A DNA stretch of 64,000 nucleotides from Cerasibacillus terrae (GCF_008039555.1 NZ_VDUW01000007.1:62001-126000), one strand, 5' to 3'; counted from the stretch's first letter, positions 9,330-20,335 are shown. The notes: generated by a model from the sequence alone, not told the origin. A program made the numbers and translations.

Positions 9330-9507
9330 TTTGATTCAGTCTTATTATAGAAACTGGTTGTGAATACAAAATGAATATAAAATGAACGGAATATGAACGG
9401 AGTATTTCAGATCTTAAAAGTTCGTAATGTGTTGTATTTCGTTGGTGCGTTTATGGAGAGTAGTATAATGGAGATAGAAACTGTTTTCTTTAGGAGGGAA
9501 CGGTAAA

Positions 9508-10269
9508 ATGGCAAAACAAGCAACAGTATTAAATTTTGATGATACGTATGTGGAACAACCCTTTCTAAGAGGAAGCGATATGGAATGGATTGATCTAAGA
9601 AATATAAACGGTACGAATTTAATGTGTGAAAAGGAAACATTATTCAAAATTCAAGCTAAATTACAAGCACGAAACGAGAAGGGGATTACGTTTTTTGGTA
9701 GTGGAAATTATCATTATGTCACGTATTTATTGTTAAAAGAAATCCAGACCCCGTTTCATCTTGTCTTATTTGACCATCATTCAGACATGCTTCCTAGCTT
9801 AGATGCTTTCTTAATTTCCTGTGGATCTTGGGTATTAGACTCACTAAATCATATTCCCCTTTTACAGAAAGTATTTTTAATCGGTGTCCATGAAAAATGG
9901 AAGAAATATATTCCAGAAAAATACAATGATAAAGTACATGTCTATTCAGATTCTGAAATAATGGACTGGAAAACTTTTTTCTGGGAATTAAAGGCATATC
10001 CTGTTTATATCAGTATTGATAAAGATGTTCTTCATCCATTAGAAGCAATGACAGCATGGGATCATGGCCATGTTAAACTGAAAGAATTAGTAGAAGTAAT
10101 GATAGAAATTTCTACAAAAAGTCGCATAATCGGCATAGATGTTGGTGGAGAGTATCCATATAGATTGACAGATAGTTATTCCTATCATGTAAGAGAGGCA
10201 ATAAGGAAGAATGAATTTGCCAACCAAGTAATTTTTAAAACTGCAAGGAAATGTTTGACAGCCTCTTAA
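9508..10269 (+). CDS. Arginase-fold (ureohydrolase) family protein
   Basis: The 253-aa protein has the arginase/agmatinase/formiminoglutamase fold, binuclear-metal hydrolases acting on guanidino or related groups. Metal ligands are visible in DHHSD (residues 89-93) and in SIDKD (169-173, Asp171 and Asp173). The usual D-P after the second motif is His176-Pro177 here, a small departure from the family pattern. It is shorter than true arginases (about 300 aa) and has no neighbours from arginine or histidine breakdown, so the substrate is open. AGGAGGGAA precedes the ATG. A terminator follows. Confidence 0.8.
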   Translation: MAKQATVLNFDDTYVEQPFLRGSDMEWIDLRNINGTNLMCEKETLFKIQAKLQARNEKGITFFGSGNYHYVTYLLLKEIQTPFHLVLFDHHSDMLPSLDAFLISCGSWVLDSLNHIPLLQKVFLIGVHEKWKKYIPEKYNDKVHVYSDSEIMDWKTFFWELKAYPVYISIDKDVLHPLEAMTAWDHGHVKLKELVEVMIEISTKSRIIGIDVGGEYPYRLTDSYSYHVREAIRKNEFANQVIFKTARKCLTAS

Positions 10270-10333
10270 TGCATGGGATAAGGATTTTGAAAGTTGATTA
10301 TTCGTAAAAAGTACTTGAAATTCATTGATAAAC

Positions 10334-10368
10334 AAAGTCTCTTCCTTTTATTTAGAAAGAGACTTTTT
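10334..10368 (+). terminator. Intrinsic terminator
   Basis: AAAGTCTCTT pairs with AAGAGACTTT and is followed by TTTT. It lies about 65 nt after the arginase-fold gene. Confidence 0.85.
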
Positions 10369-10492
10369 GCTGTGATTTCATACGCTCCATACCTTTGATG
10401 TATAAATGTAATTGTATATGAAATAAAATAAGGGATATTTTAAAGGGGAGAGAATCATTGTAGAAAACATAACGGAAAGGAATTGTTTATCA

Positions 10493-11752
10493 ATGGGTTA
10501 TCGAGAACAAATACCAATTGATCATGGATTCGATCATAGTGTAGCGCTTTTATTGGAAGGGTACCAATTTATATCCAATCGTAGGCATCGCTTTCAATCG
10601 GATATTTTTGAAACACGTTTACTAGGGGGCAAGAAGGCAATCTGTATTGCTGGGGCAGATGCGGCAATGGTTTTTTATGATGAAGAAAAATGTACTCGTC
10701 ATCAAGTTGCACCGAAAAGAATACGACAAACCATTTTTGGTGAAAAATCGGTTCAAACGTTGGACAAACAGCCACATGAACACCGAAAACAGCTGTTTAT
10801 GGATGTGATGAACCCGAAACAAATGCAACAATTAGAAAAAATAGTAGAGAAACAATGGAAGGTATTTCTTAAACAATGGGAACAAAAGAAGACAATCATT
10901 CTGTTTGAAGAAGTGCAAAAGTTATTAACCATTAGTGCGTGCCGTTGGGTCGGTGTACCATTAAAAGCAAAAGAGCTCACATTACGTACAAATCAACTGG
11001 TATCCTTATTTGATTCCGCAGCCGCAATTGGTATAAGACATTGGCAGGGAAGAAGAGCGCGTAATCAATTAAATTTATGGATAGAGCAAATGGTGGAACA
11101 AGTAAGAAAGGGGAAAATACAACCTAATGAAGAAAGCCCTTTATATCGATTTGTCTGGCATCGGGATGAACAAGGAAAATTATTACCTCCTCGAGTGGTA
11201 GCTGTGGAAATAATTAATTTACTGCGTCCTATTGTTGCTATTTCTGTATATATTGCTTTTAGTGCATTGGCCATTCATGAGTACCCAGATGAAAAAGGGA
11301 AATTAATGGAGAAGAACGATCAATATTTACATATGTTCGTTCAAGAAGTTCGGCGTTTCTATCCCTTTTTTCCATTTGTAGTGGCAAAAGTTAGGGAGGA
11401 TTTTTTATGGAAGGGGCATGATTTTCGAAAGGGAAACTTAGTATTACTTGATCTCTATGGTACAAATCACCATCCGTCATTATGGAAAAAGCCAAATGAA
11501 TTTAATCCAGAAAGATTTAAAAATTGGGAAGGCGGGTTATTTGACCTCATTCCTCAGGGCGGAGGGAATTTTGTTAAAAATCATCGCTGTCCAGGAGAAT
11601 GGTTGACCATTCTAGTAATGAAAATAAGTATGGATATGCTAGTTAATTACATGGAATATGATGTTTTAAAGCAAAACTTAAAATATAGCATGATCCGGAT
11701 GCCTACCTTTCCGAAAAGTGGTTTTGCCCTATCTAATGTCAGGAGCAAATAG
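10493..11752 (+). CDS. cypC: CYP152 fatty-acid hydroxylating peroxygenase (cytochrome P450)
   Basis: The 419-aa protein closely matches the P450-BS-beta (CypC/YbdT) type. These enzymes use hydrogen peroxide directly to hydroxylate fatty acids at the alpha or beta carbon and need no reductase. Diagnostic features are visible: LLRPIVAIS with Arg245-Pro246, the pair replacing the acid-alcohol pair of other P450s and binding the substrate carboxylate, and the haem-thiolate segment with Cys366 in NHRCPGEW. The N-terminus from MGYREQIP aligns with the family start, so ATG 10493 is preferred although the AAAGGGGAGA site lies further upstream. No terminator is seen; a 51-bp repeat pair begins right after the stop. 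Confidence 0.93.
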   Translation: MGYREQIPIDHGFDHSVALLLEGYQFISNRRHRFQSDIFETRLLGGKKAICIAGADAAMVFYDEEKCTRHQVAPKRIRQTIFGEKSVQTLDKQPHEHRKQLFMDVMNPKQMQQLEKIVEKQWKVFLKQWEQKKTIILFEEVQKLLTISACRWVGVPLKAKELTLRTNQLVSLFDSAAAIGIRHWQGRRARNQLNLWIEQMVEQVRKGKIQPNEESPLYRFVWHRDEQGKLLPPRVVAVEIINLLRPIVAISVYIAFSALAIHEYPDEKGKLMEKNDQYLHMFVQEVRRFYPFFPFVVAKVREDFLWKGHDFRKGNLVLLDLYGTNHHPSLWKKPNEFNPERFKNWEGGLFDLIPQGGGNFVKNHRCPGEWLTILVMKISMDMLVNYMEYDVLKQNLKYSMIRMPTFPKSGFALSNVRSK

Positions 11753-11755
11753 TGT

Positions 11756-11865
11756 CTATCGTGCCCAAAATCCAATGCACCATGAAAAGCGGTAACGATA
11801 AGATTTTAATCGTGCCTAAAATTCAGCGCACCATGAAAAGCGATAATGATAAATTTCCATTTTCT
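11756..11865. repeat. Array 2 of the 51-bp intergenic repeat (two copies)
   Basis: Two units follow the cypC stop codon. CGTGCCCAAAATCC and CGTGCCTAAAATTC open the units, and GCGGTAACGATAA and GCGATAATGATAA recur exactly 51 nt apart (11789 and 11840). No protein is predicted from it. Confidence 0.75.
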
Positions 11866-11988
11866 AGTGCTGTTCTCTCCAACTTCCCATTATCATTGAT
11901 GATTAAAAATATAAAGGCATTTGTCACATGGACAAGTGATACATGAATAACATGGGATGAGAAAGAACCTAAAATGGAGGAATAGAAC

Positions 11989-13404
11989 ATGCAAATTCAT
12001 GTCGTGAAAAGTGGGGATACACTGTGGCAAATTTCAGAGGTGTATGGTGCAGATTTGAATCAAGTTATCTTAGCTAATGAAATCAACAATCCGAGTACGC
12101 TTGTTGTTGGGCAAACATTGGTTATTCCAGAACCATCTCAAGAGTATGTTGTTCAGAGTGGTGATCAATTATGGAGAATTGCTCAAATGTACGGTGTTTC
12201 TGTTCAAAGATTGGCAGAAGTGAATAATATTTCAGATTCAAATCTCCTATTTGTTGGTGATGTGTTAGAGATTCCTAGTGTCGAACATGTTGTTCAAGCA
12301 GGAGAAACATTGTGGCAAATTGCAAACCGTTACGGCACAACTGTAGAAAGTCTTATGCAAATAAATCAAGGTATCTCTCCTTCGCAATTATTCATTGGCC
12401 AAATAATACAGATTCCAGCAAATAATAAACCTGTGGCAGAGGTAAATGCCTACATTACGGATACAACAGAAAGTGGCAGGGAGGAAGTGTTAAGATTAGG
12501 TAGACATTTTACGTACTTATCCCCCTTTATGTATGCCATTACAGAACAAGGAACGCTTCAAGGGTTGCAGGATGAACTTATTTTAGAAGCGGCAGATCGA
12601 ACAAATACAGATAGCTTATTAGTTATTACGAATTTGGATGAAGCCGGTAATTTTAATTCTGACTTGGCTGCGACGATTTTAAGAAACCCTGATTTACAAG
12701 ACCGATTAATTACAAATATTTTGGAAATCATGAATACGAAAGGTTATTCCGGGCTTAATATTGACTTTGAATATGTTTATCCAGAGGACAGAGAAAATTA
12801 TAATGCCTTTTTACGACGTGTTGTCGAGCGTTTACATCCACAGGGATATGTCGTTTCGACCGCGGTTGCGCCAAAGGAAAGTGGTGATCAAGAAGGCCTC
12901 CTTTATGAAGCACATGACTATGAAGCACATGGAGAGATTGTTGACTTTGTCATTCTAATGAGTTATGAATGGGGCTGGGCTGGTGGTCCACCATGGGCCA
13001 TTGCTCCAATCAATAAAGTAAAAGATGTGTTAGATTATGCAGTAACCGTTATACCACCTGAGAAAATCTTAATGGGAGTACCCTTATATGGTAGAGATTG
13101 GGAGATTCCACGTCAAGAAGGTACTTTTGCTCGAACAATAAGTCCGGAACAAGCGATTGATTTAGCGAGAAAATATAAAGTGGCTATCCAGTATAATGAA
13201 ACATATCAAGCACCATTCTTCCATTATGTAGATGAAAATGGCCAAGAACATGAGGTTTGGTTTGAAGATGCTCGGAGTATGCAAGCAAAATATGATGTGG
13301 TGAAAGACTATAATTTACGTGGAGTTAGTTACTGGGTACTTGGTCAAAATTTCCCACAAAACTGGCCAGTATTGCAAAAAAATTTTCAAGTAAGAAAGTT
13401 GTAA
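11989..13404 (+). CDS. Spore cortex-type N-acetylglucosaminidase: three LysM plus GH18 (YaaH/SleL-like)
   Basis: The 471-aa protein has three LysM peptidoglycan-binding repeats (about residues 2-46, 50-93 and 97-141), each with an SGD/AGE-x-LW(Q/R)IA start, then a GH18 domain from about 150. The catalytic segment is GLNIDFEYV with Asp259 and Glu261; the first two Asp of the classical GH18 DxxDxDxE motif are replaced, as in YaaH/SleL enzymes. There is no signal peptide, which fits spore proteins deposited from the mother cell. YaaH/SleL has two LysM repeats in B. subtilis, so a third is an addition. GGAGGAA precedes the ATG; a terminator follows. Confidence 0.9.
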   Translation: MQIHVVKSGDTLWQISEVYGADLNQVILANEINNPSTLVVGQTLVIPEPSQEYVVQSGDQLWRIAQMYGVSVQRLAEVNNISDSNLLFVGDVLEIPSVEHVVQAGETLWQIANRYGTTVESLMQINQGISPSQLFIGQIIQIPANNKPVAEVNAYITDTTESGREEVLRLGRHFTYLSPFMYAITEQGTLQGLQDELILEAADRTNTDSLLVITNLDEAGNFNSDLAATILRNPDLQDRLITNILEIMNTKGYSGLNIDFEYVYPEDRENYNAFLRRVVERLHPQGYVVSTAVAPKESGDQEGLLYEAHDYEAHGEIVDFVILMSYEWGWAGGPPWAIAPINKVKDVLDYAVTVIPPEKILMGVPLYGRDWEIPRQEGTFARTISPEQAIDLARKYKVAIQYNETYQAPFFHYVDENGQEHEVWFEDARSMQAKYDVVKDYNLRGVSYWVLGQNFPQNWPVLQKNFQVRKL

Positions 13405-13418
13405 TAATGAGGGATAGA

Positions 13419-13446
13419 AGCACCTCCTGATATGAGGTGTTTTTCT
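13419..13446 (+). terminator. Intrinsic terminator after the LysM-GH18 gene
   Basis: CACCTC pairs with GAGGTG, followed by TTTTT. It ends the + strand gene at the border with the convergent yqxD. Confidence 0.75.
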
Positions 13447-13901
13447 TATCTGTTTTTTTCAATATTTGAAAGAAGTGTGTGCAATCGTTCTTTAAAGACT
13501 TTTTTGTCCTCATCTGTAAAGGGTTTCGGTCCTTTTGTTCGCTGCCCAGCTCTTCTGGCTTTGGCACTAAGATGACGTGTTTGTAGGAGCTGATTGATAT
13601 TATTTGTTGTATATTGAAAACCTTTGTGATGTAATACGATACAATTTTTGCTTAGTGCAAGGGAAGCGAGTCCGTAATCTTGTGTAATAATGATATCATT
13701 TGCGTTAGCAAGTTCTATAATTTTGTAATCTGCAGCATCTGCCCCAGACTCAACGTAGATGGTTTTAACGTAATCTGGATATTTTACATGTGAGTAATGG
13801 TCGAAACTTTTAACAAGTGTAACAGGAATGGAAAATTTAGCTACGGTAGAAATTACAATATCTACAACTGGACTAGCATCAGCATCAATATAAATTCGCA
13901 T
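13446..13901 (-). CDS. yqxD: YqxD/YaiI family protein (UPF0178, DUF188)
   Basis: This 151-aa protein has the DUF188 features: N-terminal [10 protein letters not shown], the DAADYKI and [11 protein letters not shown] blocks, and the basic C-terminal stretch with [14 protein letters not shown]. The family has a PIN-like nuclease fold by structure prediction, and its acidic residues (Asp6, Asp8 and others) are kept, but no activity is proven for it. In Bacillus it usually lies near dnaG and rpoD; here it stands alone between the GH18 hydrolase and the Ca2+ ATPase. Identification is secure, function is not known. Confidence 0.9.
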   Translation of the reverse strand: MRIYIDADASPVVDIVISTVAKFSIPVTLVKSFDHYSHVKYPDYVKTIYVESGADAADYKIIELANANDIIITQDYGLASLALSKNCIVLHHKGFQYTTNNINQLLQTRHLSAKARRAGQRTKGPKPFTDEDKKVFKERLHTLLSNIEKNR

Positions 13902-14071
13902 AGTATGTTATCTCCTTATATTTTTTACATCATCAAATAGCAACATTATTGTCATATTTAGTCTGAATGGATATATATACCTTCTAAAAAGGTTTTGTTT
14001 AGATTATTATATTGGTAAAATAAGGGTATTACAACAATGATGAATTTTAATAAAAAAAGTAGGTGGAAAGA

Positions 14072-16708
14072 TTGAGTGAGTCTGAAAAGTTACATACAAA
14101 TGTAGAAACAGGACTTACAACAGAAGAAGCACAGAAGCGTTTAAAGGAAAATGGCCCGAATCAATTTGATGAACATCAAAAGGATTCTATTCTTGTCCTT
14201 TTATGGCGACAAATGAATAGTATGCTGATTTATATTCTAATTGCAGCCGCAATGATCTCTCTTTTCGTTGGTGAAATGGCAGATGCCATCATTATCTTAG
14301 CGGTGATTATTTTAAATGCTGTTATTGGTGTAATTCAAGAAGCAAAAGCTGAAAAGGCATTAGAAGAATTAAAGAAAATGTCTACACCAAAAGCAGTTGT
14401 AAAACGAGATGGTGTGATCCAAGAGATTTCTTCTGAAGAAGTGGTTGTTGGCGATGTTGTTATTTTAGATGCAGGTAGATTTGTCCCAGCAGATATTCAA
14501 TTAGTGGAAACGGCTAATTTAAAGGTGGAGGAATCATCTTTAACAGGAGAGTCGGTCGCGGTTGATAAAGACGCAACATGGGAAAGTTTAAATAAAGATG
14601 TTCCTTTAGGCGACCAAAAGAACATGGCCTTTATGTCCACACTAGCAACATATGGTAGAGGAATAGGAATTGTCGTTCGAATAGGAATGGATACAGAAAT
14701 TGGTAAAATTGCCAAGATGCTAGCCAATAAAGAGAAAGAAATGACACCACTTCAGAAAAAATTGGATGAAGTAGGAAAAGTCCTTGGTATTGGTGCGCTT
14801 GCCATTTCAGCAGCATTATTTTTAATCGGTTTTTTACAAGGGCGAGAAATTTTAGATATGTTCCTAATTGCTGTTAGTCTTGCGGTTGCTGCTATACCAG
14901 AGGGATTGCCTGCCATTGTAACGATTGTACTAGCTCTTGGTGTCCAACGCATGATTCAACAAAATGCAGTTATCCGTAAACTTCCAGCAGTTGAAACACT
15001 AGGTGCTGTTAGCGTGATTTGTTCTGATAAAACAGGAACATTAACACAAAACAAAATGACCGTAACAAATGTGTATACAAATGATACGTATCATGATATA
15101 AAAGATATTTCTTTACAGAACCCGACAGTCGAACGAATGATGCGTGCGATTACACTATGTAACGATGCAACAGTGGAGGCAGACAAGCAAACAGGGGATC
15201 CCACTGAAATAGCTTTAATTGAAGTAGCTGAAAAACTAGGGATGAATAAGGATGAAACGGACTTAGACTATCCGCGAATGGATGAACTTGCCTTTGACTC
15301 GGAAAGAAAAATGATGTCAACCGTACATCAGGAACAAGACATGAAAACAGTTTATGTGAAAGGTGCAATTGAATGTTTATTACCGAAAATAACGGAAATA
15401 GAAGTTGAAGGAATCCGACGGCTGATAACAGATAAAGATCAGGAGAAAATTGAAAAACAAGTAGATGAGATGTCGGAAAAAGCACTTCGGGTATTAGGGG
15501 TTGCCTATAAACCATCATTGAAAGAAATGGATAAAGCAACATATGAAAAAGATTTGGTTTTCCTTGGGTTAACAGGAATGATTGATCCACCACGTGAAGA
15601 AGTAAAACCATCTATCGAAGAATGTCATGATGCAGGAATACGGGTTGTCATGATTACTGGTGATCATCAAAAAACAGCACTTGCTATTGCAAAGGAGCTA
15701 CATATTGCAGAACATGAAGATCAGACAATGACAGGTGTTGAATTAAATGAACTGAGTGACACTAAATTAGTGGAAAAGGTTGACTCTATTCGCGTATTTG
15801 CAAGGGTTTCCCCCGAGCATAAAGTCCGTATTGTTCAGGCATTAAAGAATAGGGGTAATATTGTTTCTATGACAGGGGATGGTGTAAATGATGCCCCTTC
15901 ATTGAAAGAAGCGGATGTTGGTGTAGCAATGGGGATTACAGGAACAGACGTGGCCAAGGGTGCAGCAGATGTTGTGTTAACAGATGATAACTTTTCAACG
16001 ATTACCCATGCTGTTGAAAAGGGGCGAAATATTTATAAAAATATTAAAAAGTCTATCCTATTTCTATTATCATGTAACTTAGGGGAACTAGCAGCTCTCT
16101 TTATCGGTATTTTACTTGGTTGGCCAGCACCACTTACTGCTGTTCATATTTTATGGGTAAATCTAATTACGGATACAATGCCAGCAATTGCGCTTGGTGT
16201 GGATCCAGATGACCCAGATGTGATGAAGGAAAAGCCGCGTCCAGCTACTGAAAAAATATTTTCTAAGCGAAATATATCATTCAGTATTGGTAATGGATTA
16301 CTTATTGGTGTTTTAACATTATTTGCTTTTATGGAAGGGTTAAAAATTTATACAGGATCAAGCACCATGTTAACGATGGATTTAAAACATGTATCAGATG
16401 AAGCACTAATTCATGCACAAACAATGGCATTTATGACGCTTAGCATTTCACAATTATTCCATTCTTTTAATTTAAGAAGTGAGCGGAAGTCGATTTTTCA
16501 AGTTGGTATATTCAAAAATCGTTTATTAGTTTTCGCTTTATTATTCGGTATTTTGATTCAAATGGCTGTCGTTTATACACCATTATTTAATACATGGTTC
16601 CATGTTGTTCCGTTATCATGGGAGGATTGGCTATTTATTCTTGGATTATCTATCTTACCGATTGTATTTAATGAAGTTGTAAAAGGAATTAGAAGGGTTT
16701 TTGACTAA
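14072..16708 (+). CDS. Cation-translocating P-type ATPase, SERCA-like calcium pump (YloB-like)
   Basis: The protein of about 878 aa exports a cation, probably Ca2+, at the cost of ATP. The phosphorylated aspartate is Asp319 in SDKTGTLTQ. The hinge [11 protein letters not shown] is present, as is the M4 ion motif [10 protein letters not shown]5 (SCNLGE) and M6 (NLITDTMPA) hold the Asn/Glu and Asn/Thr/Asp residues of SERCA ion sites. Ten membrane helices are expected, with four after the P domain. I prefer the TTG start at 14072, because AGGTGG lies 5 nt before it; a GTG at 14063 overlaps that site. Length and motifs match B. subtilis YloB. A terminator follows. Confidence 0.9.
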   Translation: MSESEKLHTNVETGLTTEEAQKRLKENGPNQFDEHQKDSILVLLWRQMNSMLIYILIAAAMISLFVGEMADAIIILAVIILNAVIGVIQEAKAEKALEELKKMSTPKAVVKRDGVIQEISSEEVVVGDVVILDAGRFVPADIQLVETANLKVEESSLTGESVAVDKDATWESLNKDVPLGDQKNMAFMSTLATYGRGIGIVVRIGMDTEIGKIAKMLANKEKEMTPLQKKLDEVGKVLGIGALAISAALFLIGFLQGREILDMFLIAVSLAVAAIPEGLPAIVTIVLALGVQRMIQQNAVIRKLPAVETLGAVSVICSDKTGTLTQNKMTVTNVYTNDTYHDIKDISLQNPTVERMMRAITLCNDATVEADKQTGDPTEIALIEVAEKLGMNKDETDLDYPRMDELAFDSERKMMSTVHQEQDMKTVYVKGAIECLLPKITEIEVEGIRRLITDKDQEKIEKQVDEMSEKALRVLGVAYKPSLKEMDKATYEKDLVFLGLTGMIDPPREEVKPSIEECHDAGIRVVMITGDHQKTALAIAKELHIAEHEDQTMTGVELNELSDTKLVEKVDSIRVFARVSPEHKVRIVQALKNRGNIVSMTGDGVNDAPSLKEADVGVAMGITGTDVAKGAADVVLTDDNFSTITHAVEKGRNIYKNIKKSILFLLSCNLGELAALFIGILLGWPAPLTAVHILWVNLITDTMPAIALGVDPDDPDVMKEKPRPATEKIFSKRNISFSIGNGLLIGVLTLFAFMEGLKIYTGSSTMLTMDLKHVSDEALIHAQTMAFMTLSISQLFHSFNLRSERKSIFQVGIFKNRLLVFALLFGILIQMAVVYTPLFNTWFHVVPLSWEDWLFILGLSILPIVFNEVVKGIRRVFD

Positions 16709-16713
16709 ATTTA

Positions 16714-16751
16714 AAACCTGACACACCGGATTTTTGGTATGTCAGGTTTTT
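16714..16751 (+). terminator. Intrinsic terminator between the Ca2+ ATPase and thrB
   Basis: AAACCTGACA(C)ACC pairs with GGTATGTCAGGTTT, with one mismatch, then TTTTT. It lies between convergent genes. Confidence 0.85.
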
Positions 16752-16765
16752 ATATTGGGAAGTAC

Positions 16766-17656
16766 TTATAAAACGCGTAACCCGTCGTAATCGATTTGTA
16801 ATGCTTCCACTTGATAATTTGGAAGGACTTTTGCCATTCTACGGGTGATTTCTTTGCTTTTATTTGGTGATACAAAGGAAATCATCGTTGGTCCTGCTCC
16901 ACTAATGATAGTTCCATAAGCACCATTTTGTTTTGCTTCGTAACGAATCATATCATAGTCTGGTAGTAACTTTTTTCGAAAGGGTTCATGAAAAATGTCC
17001 TGTTCCATAAACTGACCAGCGCGTTCATAGTCTTCTATCATTAAAGATGCAATCATCATATTACTGATTCCACTTCCTAGAGTTGCTACATTTCTATCGT
17101 AATGGGATGGTAGAACAGAACGAGCTTGTTCTGTACTTAGCTCAAAACTAGGAATATATGTAACGACATCAAGTGGGATTTTTTGTAATTGTAATGCTTC
17201 GATTGTATGATCTTCTTTTTGCAAGCTAAGAACAAAGCCTCCGAATAATGCAGGAGCAACATTATCTGGATGGCCCTCAATCCCCGTAGCAAGTTCTAGT
17301 TTTTCATTCTTTGTTAAATGTAAATCTCCTATTTTATTGACTAGTTCAATACTAGCTAGAATAGCAGATGCACTACTTCCTAGTCCTCGAGCTAAGGGGA
17401 TTTGGCTATTAATTGTTAGTTTGCATGGCGGTAGTTCCAAATCATATAATTCACTTATTTGCTTGATTGTTTGATAAATAAAATGTTCCTTGTAATGAGT
17501 AACCTTAGGTAAAAGGGAGGAAGTCTGTATCAATTCCCATGTATCATTTCGTTCGATTTGTAAAGTTAAATAGCGATTAAGGGATACACCGATTGAATCA
17601 AATCCTGGCCCCATATTTGCAGAAGTAGCAGGAACAATGATTTGAAAAGACCTCAT
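16766..17656 (-). CDS. thrB: Homoserine kinase
   Basis: ThrB phosphorylates L-homoserine with ATP, the step before threonine synthase. The 296-aa protein is a GHMP kinase: N-terminal [15 protein letters not shown], the ATP loop [13 protein letters not shown] near residue 88, and the C-terminal [14 protein letters not shown] block. It is the last gene of hom-thrC-thrB, and its start overlaps the end of thrC by 4 nt, so translation is probably coupled. Length is normal. Confidence 0.95.
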   Translation of the reverse strand: MRSFQIIVPATSANMGPGFDSIGVSLNRYLTLQIERNDTWELIQTSSLLPKVTHYKEHFIYQTIKQISELYDLELPPCKLTINSQIPLARGLGSSASAILASIELVNKIGDLHLTKNEKLELATGIEGHPDNVAPALFGGFVLSLQKEDHTIEALQLQKIPLDVVTYIPSFELSTEQARSVLPSHYDRNVATLGSGISNMMIASLMIEDYERAGQFMEQDIFHEPFRKKLLPDYDMIRYEAKQNGAYGTIISGAGPTMISFVSPNKSKEITRRMAKVLPNYQVEALQIDYDGLRVL

Positions 17657-18714
17657 TTCAATACCTCGTTTTTCAAAAATGAAGTAACTGTTTCTTCATC
17701 ATTTGGTAACGAAAAAGATTCGATATGTGAGGAATCTATTGCTGTTTGTGGGTCTTTCAAACCATTTCCTGTAAGAACTGCAACAACTTTACTGCCAGAA
17801 GGGATATTTCCTAATTTACATTGTTCGATTATCCCTGCAATGGAAGCACATGAAGCAGGCTCCGCGAAAACACCTTCCGTTTTTGCAAGTAATTGAAATG
17901 CTTCTTGAATCTGTTCATCTGATACAGCGTCAATCATTCCGTTTGATTCATCTCTTGCATCTACAGCTAAATGCCAACTTGCTGGATTACCAATTCGGAT
18001 GGCGGTTGCTATGGTTTCAGGTTCTTGAATAACGGTATCTTTTGTAATAGCTGCTGCACCTTCTGCTTCGAAACCGAATATTTGGGGAAGACCAGTGTTA
18101 TTTTTCTCGTCATATTCCTTAAATCCTTTCCAATAGGCACTAATATTTCCCGCATTACCAACTGGAATGGATAGGATATCTGGGGATTTCCCTAGCGTAT
18201 CACAGATTTCAAATGCAGCTGTTTTCTGACCTTCTAACCGATATGGATTCACTGAATTAACAAGTGTAATTGGTGTTGTTTTACTTACTTTTTGTACCAT
18301 TTGAAGGGCATCATCAAAGTTTCCCTCAATTTCTACTATTTTTGCTCCATACATAATTGCTTGAGCAAGTTTCCCCATGGCAACTTTTCCTTTTGGAATA
18401 ACAATCCAAGCATTGATTCCAGCTTTTGCTGCATAGGCAGCAGCAGATGCAGATGTATTTCCGGTAGAAGCACATATAACTGTTTTACTACCTCCTTCAA
18501 TTGCCTTAGCAACGGCAAGAACCATGCCACGATCTTTAAAGGAGCCAGTTGGATTTATCCCTTCTACTTTTCCATATAGTTCAATTCCTAGTTTATTAGA
18601 TAGATTGGAAAAGTGGATTAGTGGTGTATTTCCTTCATGTAAAGTTAATATTGGTGTATTTTCATTTATTGGTAAATAGTCTTTATAATATTGTAATAAT
18701 CCGGGCCAATTCAT
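17653..18714 (-). CDS. thrC: Threonine synthase
   Basis: ThrC converts O-phosphohomoserine to threonine with PLP. The 353-aa protein has the fold-type II PLP signature GSFKDRGM, whose lysine binds PLP, near residue 60. The glycine-rich phosphate loop [12 protein letters not shown] is also present. Length fits the short bacterial type. It overlaps hom by 4 nt upstream and thrB by 4 nt downstream, a tight operon with the gene order found in B. subtilis. Confidence 0.95.
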   Translation of the reverse strand: MNWPGLLQYYKDYLPINENTPILTLHEGNTPLIHFSNLSNKLGIELYGKVEGINPTGSFKDRGMVLAVAKAIEGGSKTVICASTGNTSASAAAYAAKAGINAWIVIPKGKVAMGKLAQAIMYGAKIVEIEGNFDDALQMVQKVSKTTPITLVNSVNPYRLEGQKTAAFEICDTLGKSPDILSIPVGNAGNISAYWKGFKEYDEKNNTGLPQIFGFEAEGAAAITKDTVIQEPETIATAIRIGNPASWHLAVDARDESNGMIDAVSDEQIQEAFQLLAKTEGVFAEPASCASIAGIIEQCKLGNIPSGSKVVAVLTGNGLKDPQTAIDSSHIESFSLPNDEETVTSFLKNEVLK

Positions 18715-20012
18715 TCTTCTACCTCTCCTTCTACGCGGTAGTAACTTTCAATACTTCTTAAGACATCCATATCTTGTAATTTCGAAATAGCATTCATGAA
18801 GTTTTCTAAAGATGTATGATGTGTTACTAAAATGATTTCAGCACTTTGTTGTTTCTTCATGGGTGTTTGTAAAATGCGTTTAAAACTAATATCCATATCC
18901 TGGAATAACTGTGAAATATGAGCGAAGCTTCCGACTTCATCTTTTACATGCAATCGAAGGAAAAATTGACTATATTGTTCATTTGGTGGTGTCATGCCTT
19001 TCTTTGAAGGACCTTCGATAATTGTTTTTCCATTAACACCTAGTTGAATGTTCTTTGCTACCTCTATTACATCAGACATAATGGCGGTGGCAGTTGGTAG
19101 GCTACCAGCCCCAGGGCCATAAAACATCGTTTCTCCTACAGATTTTCCTCTTACATAAACTGCATTATATTCGTCTTTTACTCCGGCTAATGGATGACCT
19201 TTAGCAATGAAAGTCGGTTGGACACTTATTTCTATCGTGCCATTATTAGACTTCGCTAATCCAATTAGTTTCATTGTATATCCTAATTGTTTTCCATACT
19301 CTAAATCGACTAAAGATAAATTATTTATCCCATTTGTTTCTATGTCAGAAAGCTTGACATTCGTTGAAAAGGCTATTCTGGATAGAATTGACATTTTCCT
19401 TGCTGCATCAAGTCCTTCAATATCTGCTGTTGGATCTGCTTCTGCAAATCCAAGTTCTTGAGCATCAGCTAAAGCTTCCTTGAAGGGAACGGCTGATTCT
19501 TCCATTTTCGTTAAAATATAGTTTGTTGTGCCATTAATAATTCCCATGATTTCTTTAATTTCATCTGCCGCAAGTCCATCGTTGAGACCTCGAATAATCG
19601 GAATACCTCCTCCAACACTTGCTTCATAAAGGAGATCACATCCATTTTGTTTCGCGAGTTGGTGTAATTCTGGACCATAAAGTGCAATTAAGTCTTTATT
19701 AGCTGTAACAACATGTTTTTTATTTCTTAATGCCTGCTGAATATGAAGTTTAGCTTCTTCAACACCACCAATTACTTCAATAATAATGTCAATATCTGCA
19801 TGATTTAACACATCGTTGGCATCAGTTGTCAGTACTTCAGAATCAATTTCTATATCCCGTTCTTTCGCCTTATCTTGCACTAATATACGTTCAATGGATA
19901 GGTGGTTCCCTGTTTTTTGGTAGAGTGATTCTTTATTTTCCATAATCATTTTTATTACACCAGAACCGACTACACCTAAACCGAGGATACCAACCCCTAT
20001 TGTTTCAGACAT
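18711..20012 (-). CDS. hom: Homoserine dehydrogenase with ACT domain
   Basis: Hom reduces aspartate semialdehyde to homoserine, the branch point toward threonine and methionine. The 433-aa protein has a Rossmann NAD(P) motif [12 protein letters not shown] at residues 8-19. The catalytic family block [22 protein letters not shown] follows. A C-terminal ACT domain (about 350-425, [16 protein letters not shown]) allows feedback control, usually by threonine. It is the first gene of the operon. AAGGGGATG lies before the ATG and a TATAAT -10 box about 60 nt upstream. No T-box or riboswitch is seen in its short leader. Confidence 0.95.
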   Translation of the reverse strand: MSETIGVGILGLGVVGSGVIKMIMENKESLYQKTGNHLSIERILVQDKAKERDIEIDSEVLTTDANDVLNHADIDIIIEVIGGVEEAKLHIQQALRNKKHVVTANKDLIALYGPELHQLAKQNGCDLLYEASVGGGIPIIRGLNDGLAADEIKEIMGIINGTTNYILTKMEESAVPFKEALADAQELGFAEADPTADIEGLDAARKMSILSRIAFSTNVKLSDIETNGINNLSLVDLEYGKQLGYTMKLIGLAKSNNGTIEISVQPTFIAKGHPLAGVKDEYNAVYVRGKSVGETMFYGPGAGSLPTATAIMSDVIEVAKNIQLGVNGKTIIEGPSKKGMTPPNEQYSQFFLRLHVKDEVGSFAHISQLFQDMDISFKRILQTPMKKQQSAEIILVTHHTSLENFMNAISKLQDMDVLRSIESYYRVEGEVEE

Positions 20013-20068
20013 TCTTCACATCCCCTTTTTGTTCCCGTTATAAATACAAATGTTTACCTATAAAGGAC

Positions 20069-20098
20069 ATTATACCGTTAAATAGCTAATAAAAGCAA
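20069..20098 (-). promoter_or_regulatory. Probable promoter of hom-thrC-thrB
   Basis: On the - strand a perfect TATAAT (20074-20069) is preceded by TTGCTT with an 18-nt spacer. It lies about 57-86 nt before the hom start codon. The -35 match is moderate. Confidence 0.55.
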
Positions 20099-20214
20099 TG
20101 GTTATGGAAAAAATAATACATTTCTGATTAAAAAGCAACTTATTTTTGGAAATTGTGTAAATTTTATCGCAGGTTAACTTTCTGTAAGGCCACATTTCAA
20201 GAATTCAAGGAAAT

Positions 20215-20335
20215 CAAGAATTATAAGTGGGGGTGGCAGCAAGTCAAACGTCCGATCGTTCTAGGGCCTTTATTTTCATGTCTTACGGTACTAACAATCA
20301 GTGGGGACGAAGAAACTCCTCACTGATTTAATTTT
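20215..20335. repeat. Hairpin-ended intergenic element, possibly a dispersed repeat
   Basis: The stretch between hom and yndM holds a GC-richer block than its surroundings. It ends in a hairpin with arms AATCAGTGGGGA and TCCTCACTGATT (11 of 12 pairs, 9-nt loop). It has no T-run. I recall a similar block (CTTACGGTACTAACAATCAG followed by such a stem) as a recurrent intergenic unit in related genera, but that is memory; only one copy is present here. The rest of 20013-20407 holds only the hom promoter and the yndM leader. Confidence 0.45.

Noticed and set aside
10457-10493. ATT start for the P450, placed well behind AAAGGGGAGA
   Set aside because: ATT starts are rare, and alignment with CypC from memory supports ATG 10493; the ribosome site is nevertheless better placed for ATT, so a small doubt remains.
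20227-20245. GGGGGTGGCAGCA resembling a T-box antiterminator
   Set aside because: No specifier stem or terminator switch is present and the downstream gene (yndM) is not an amino-acid gene; it is on the wrong strand for hom.
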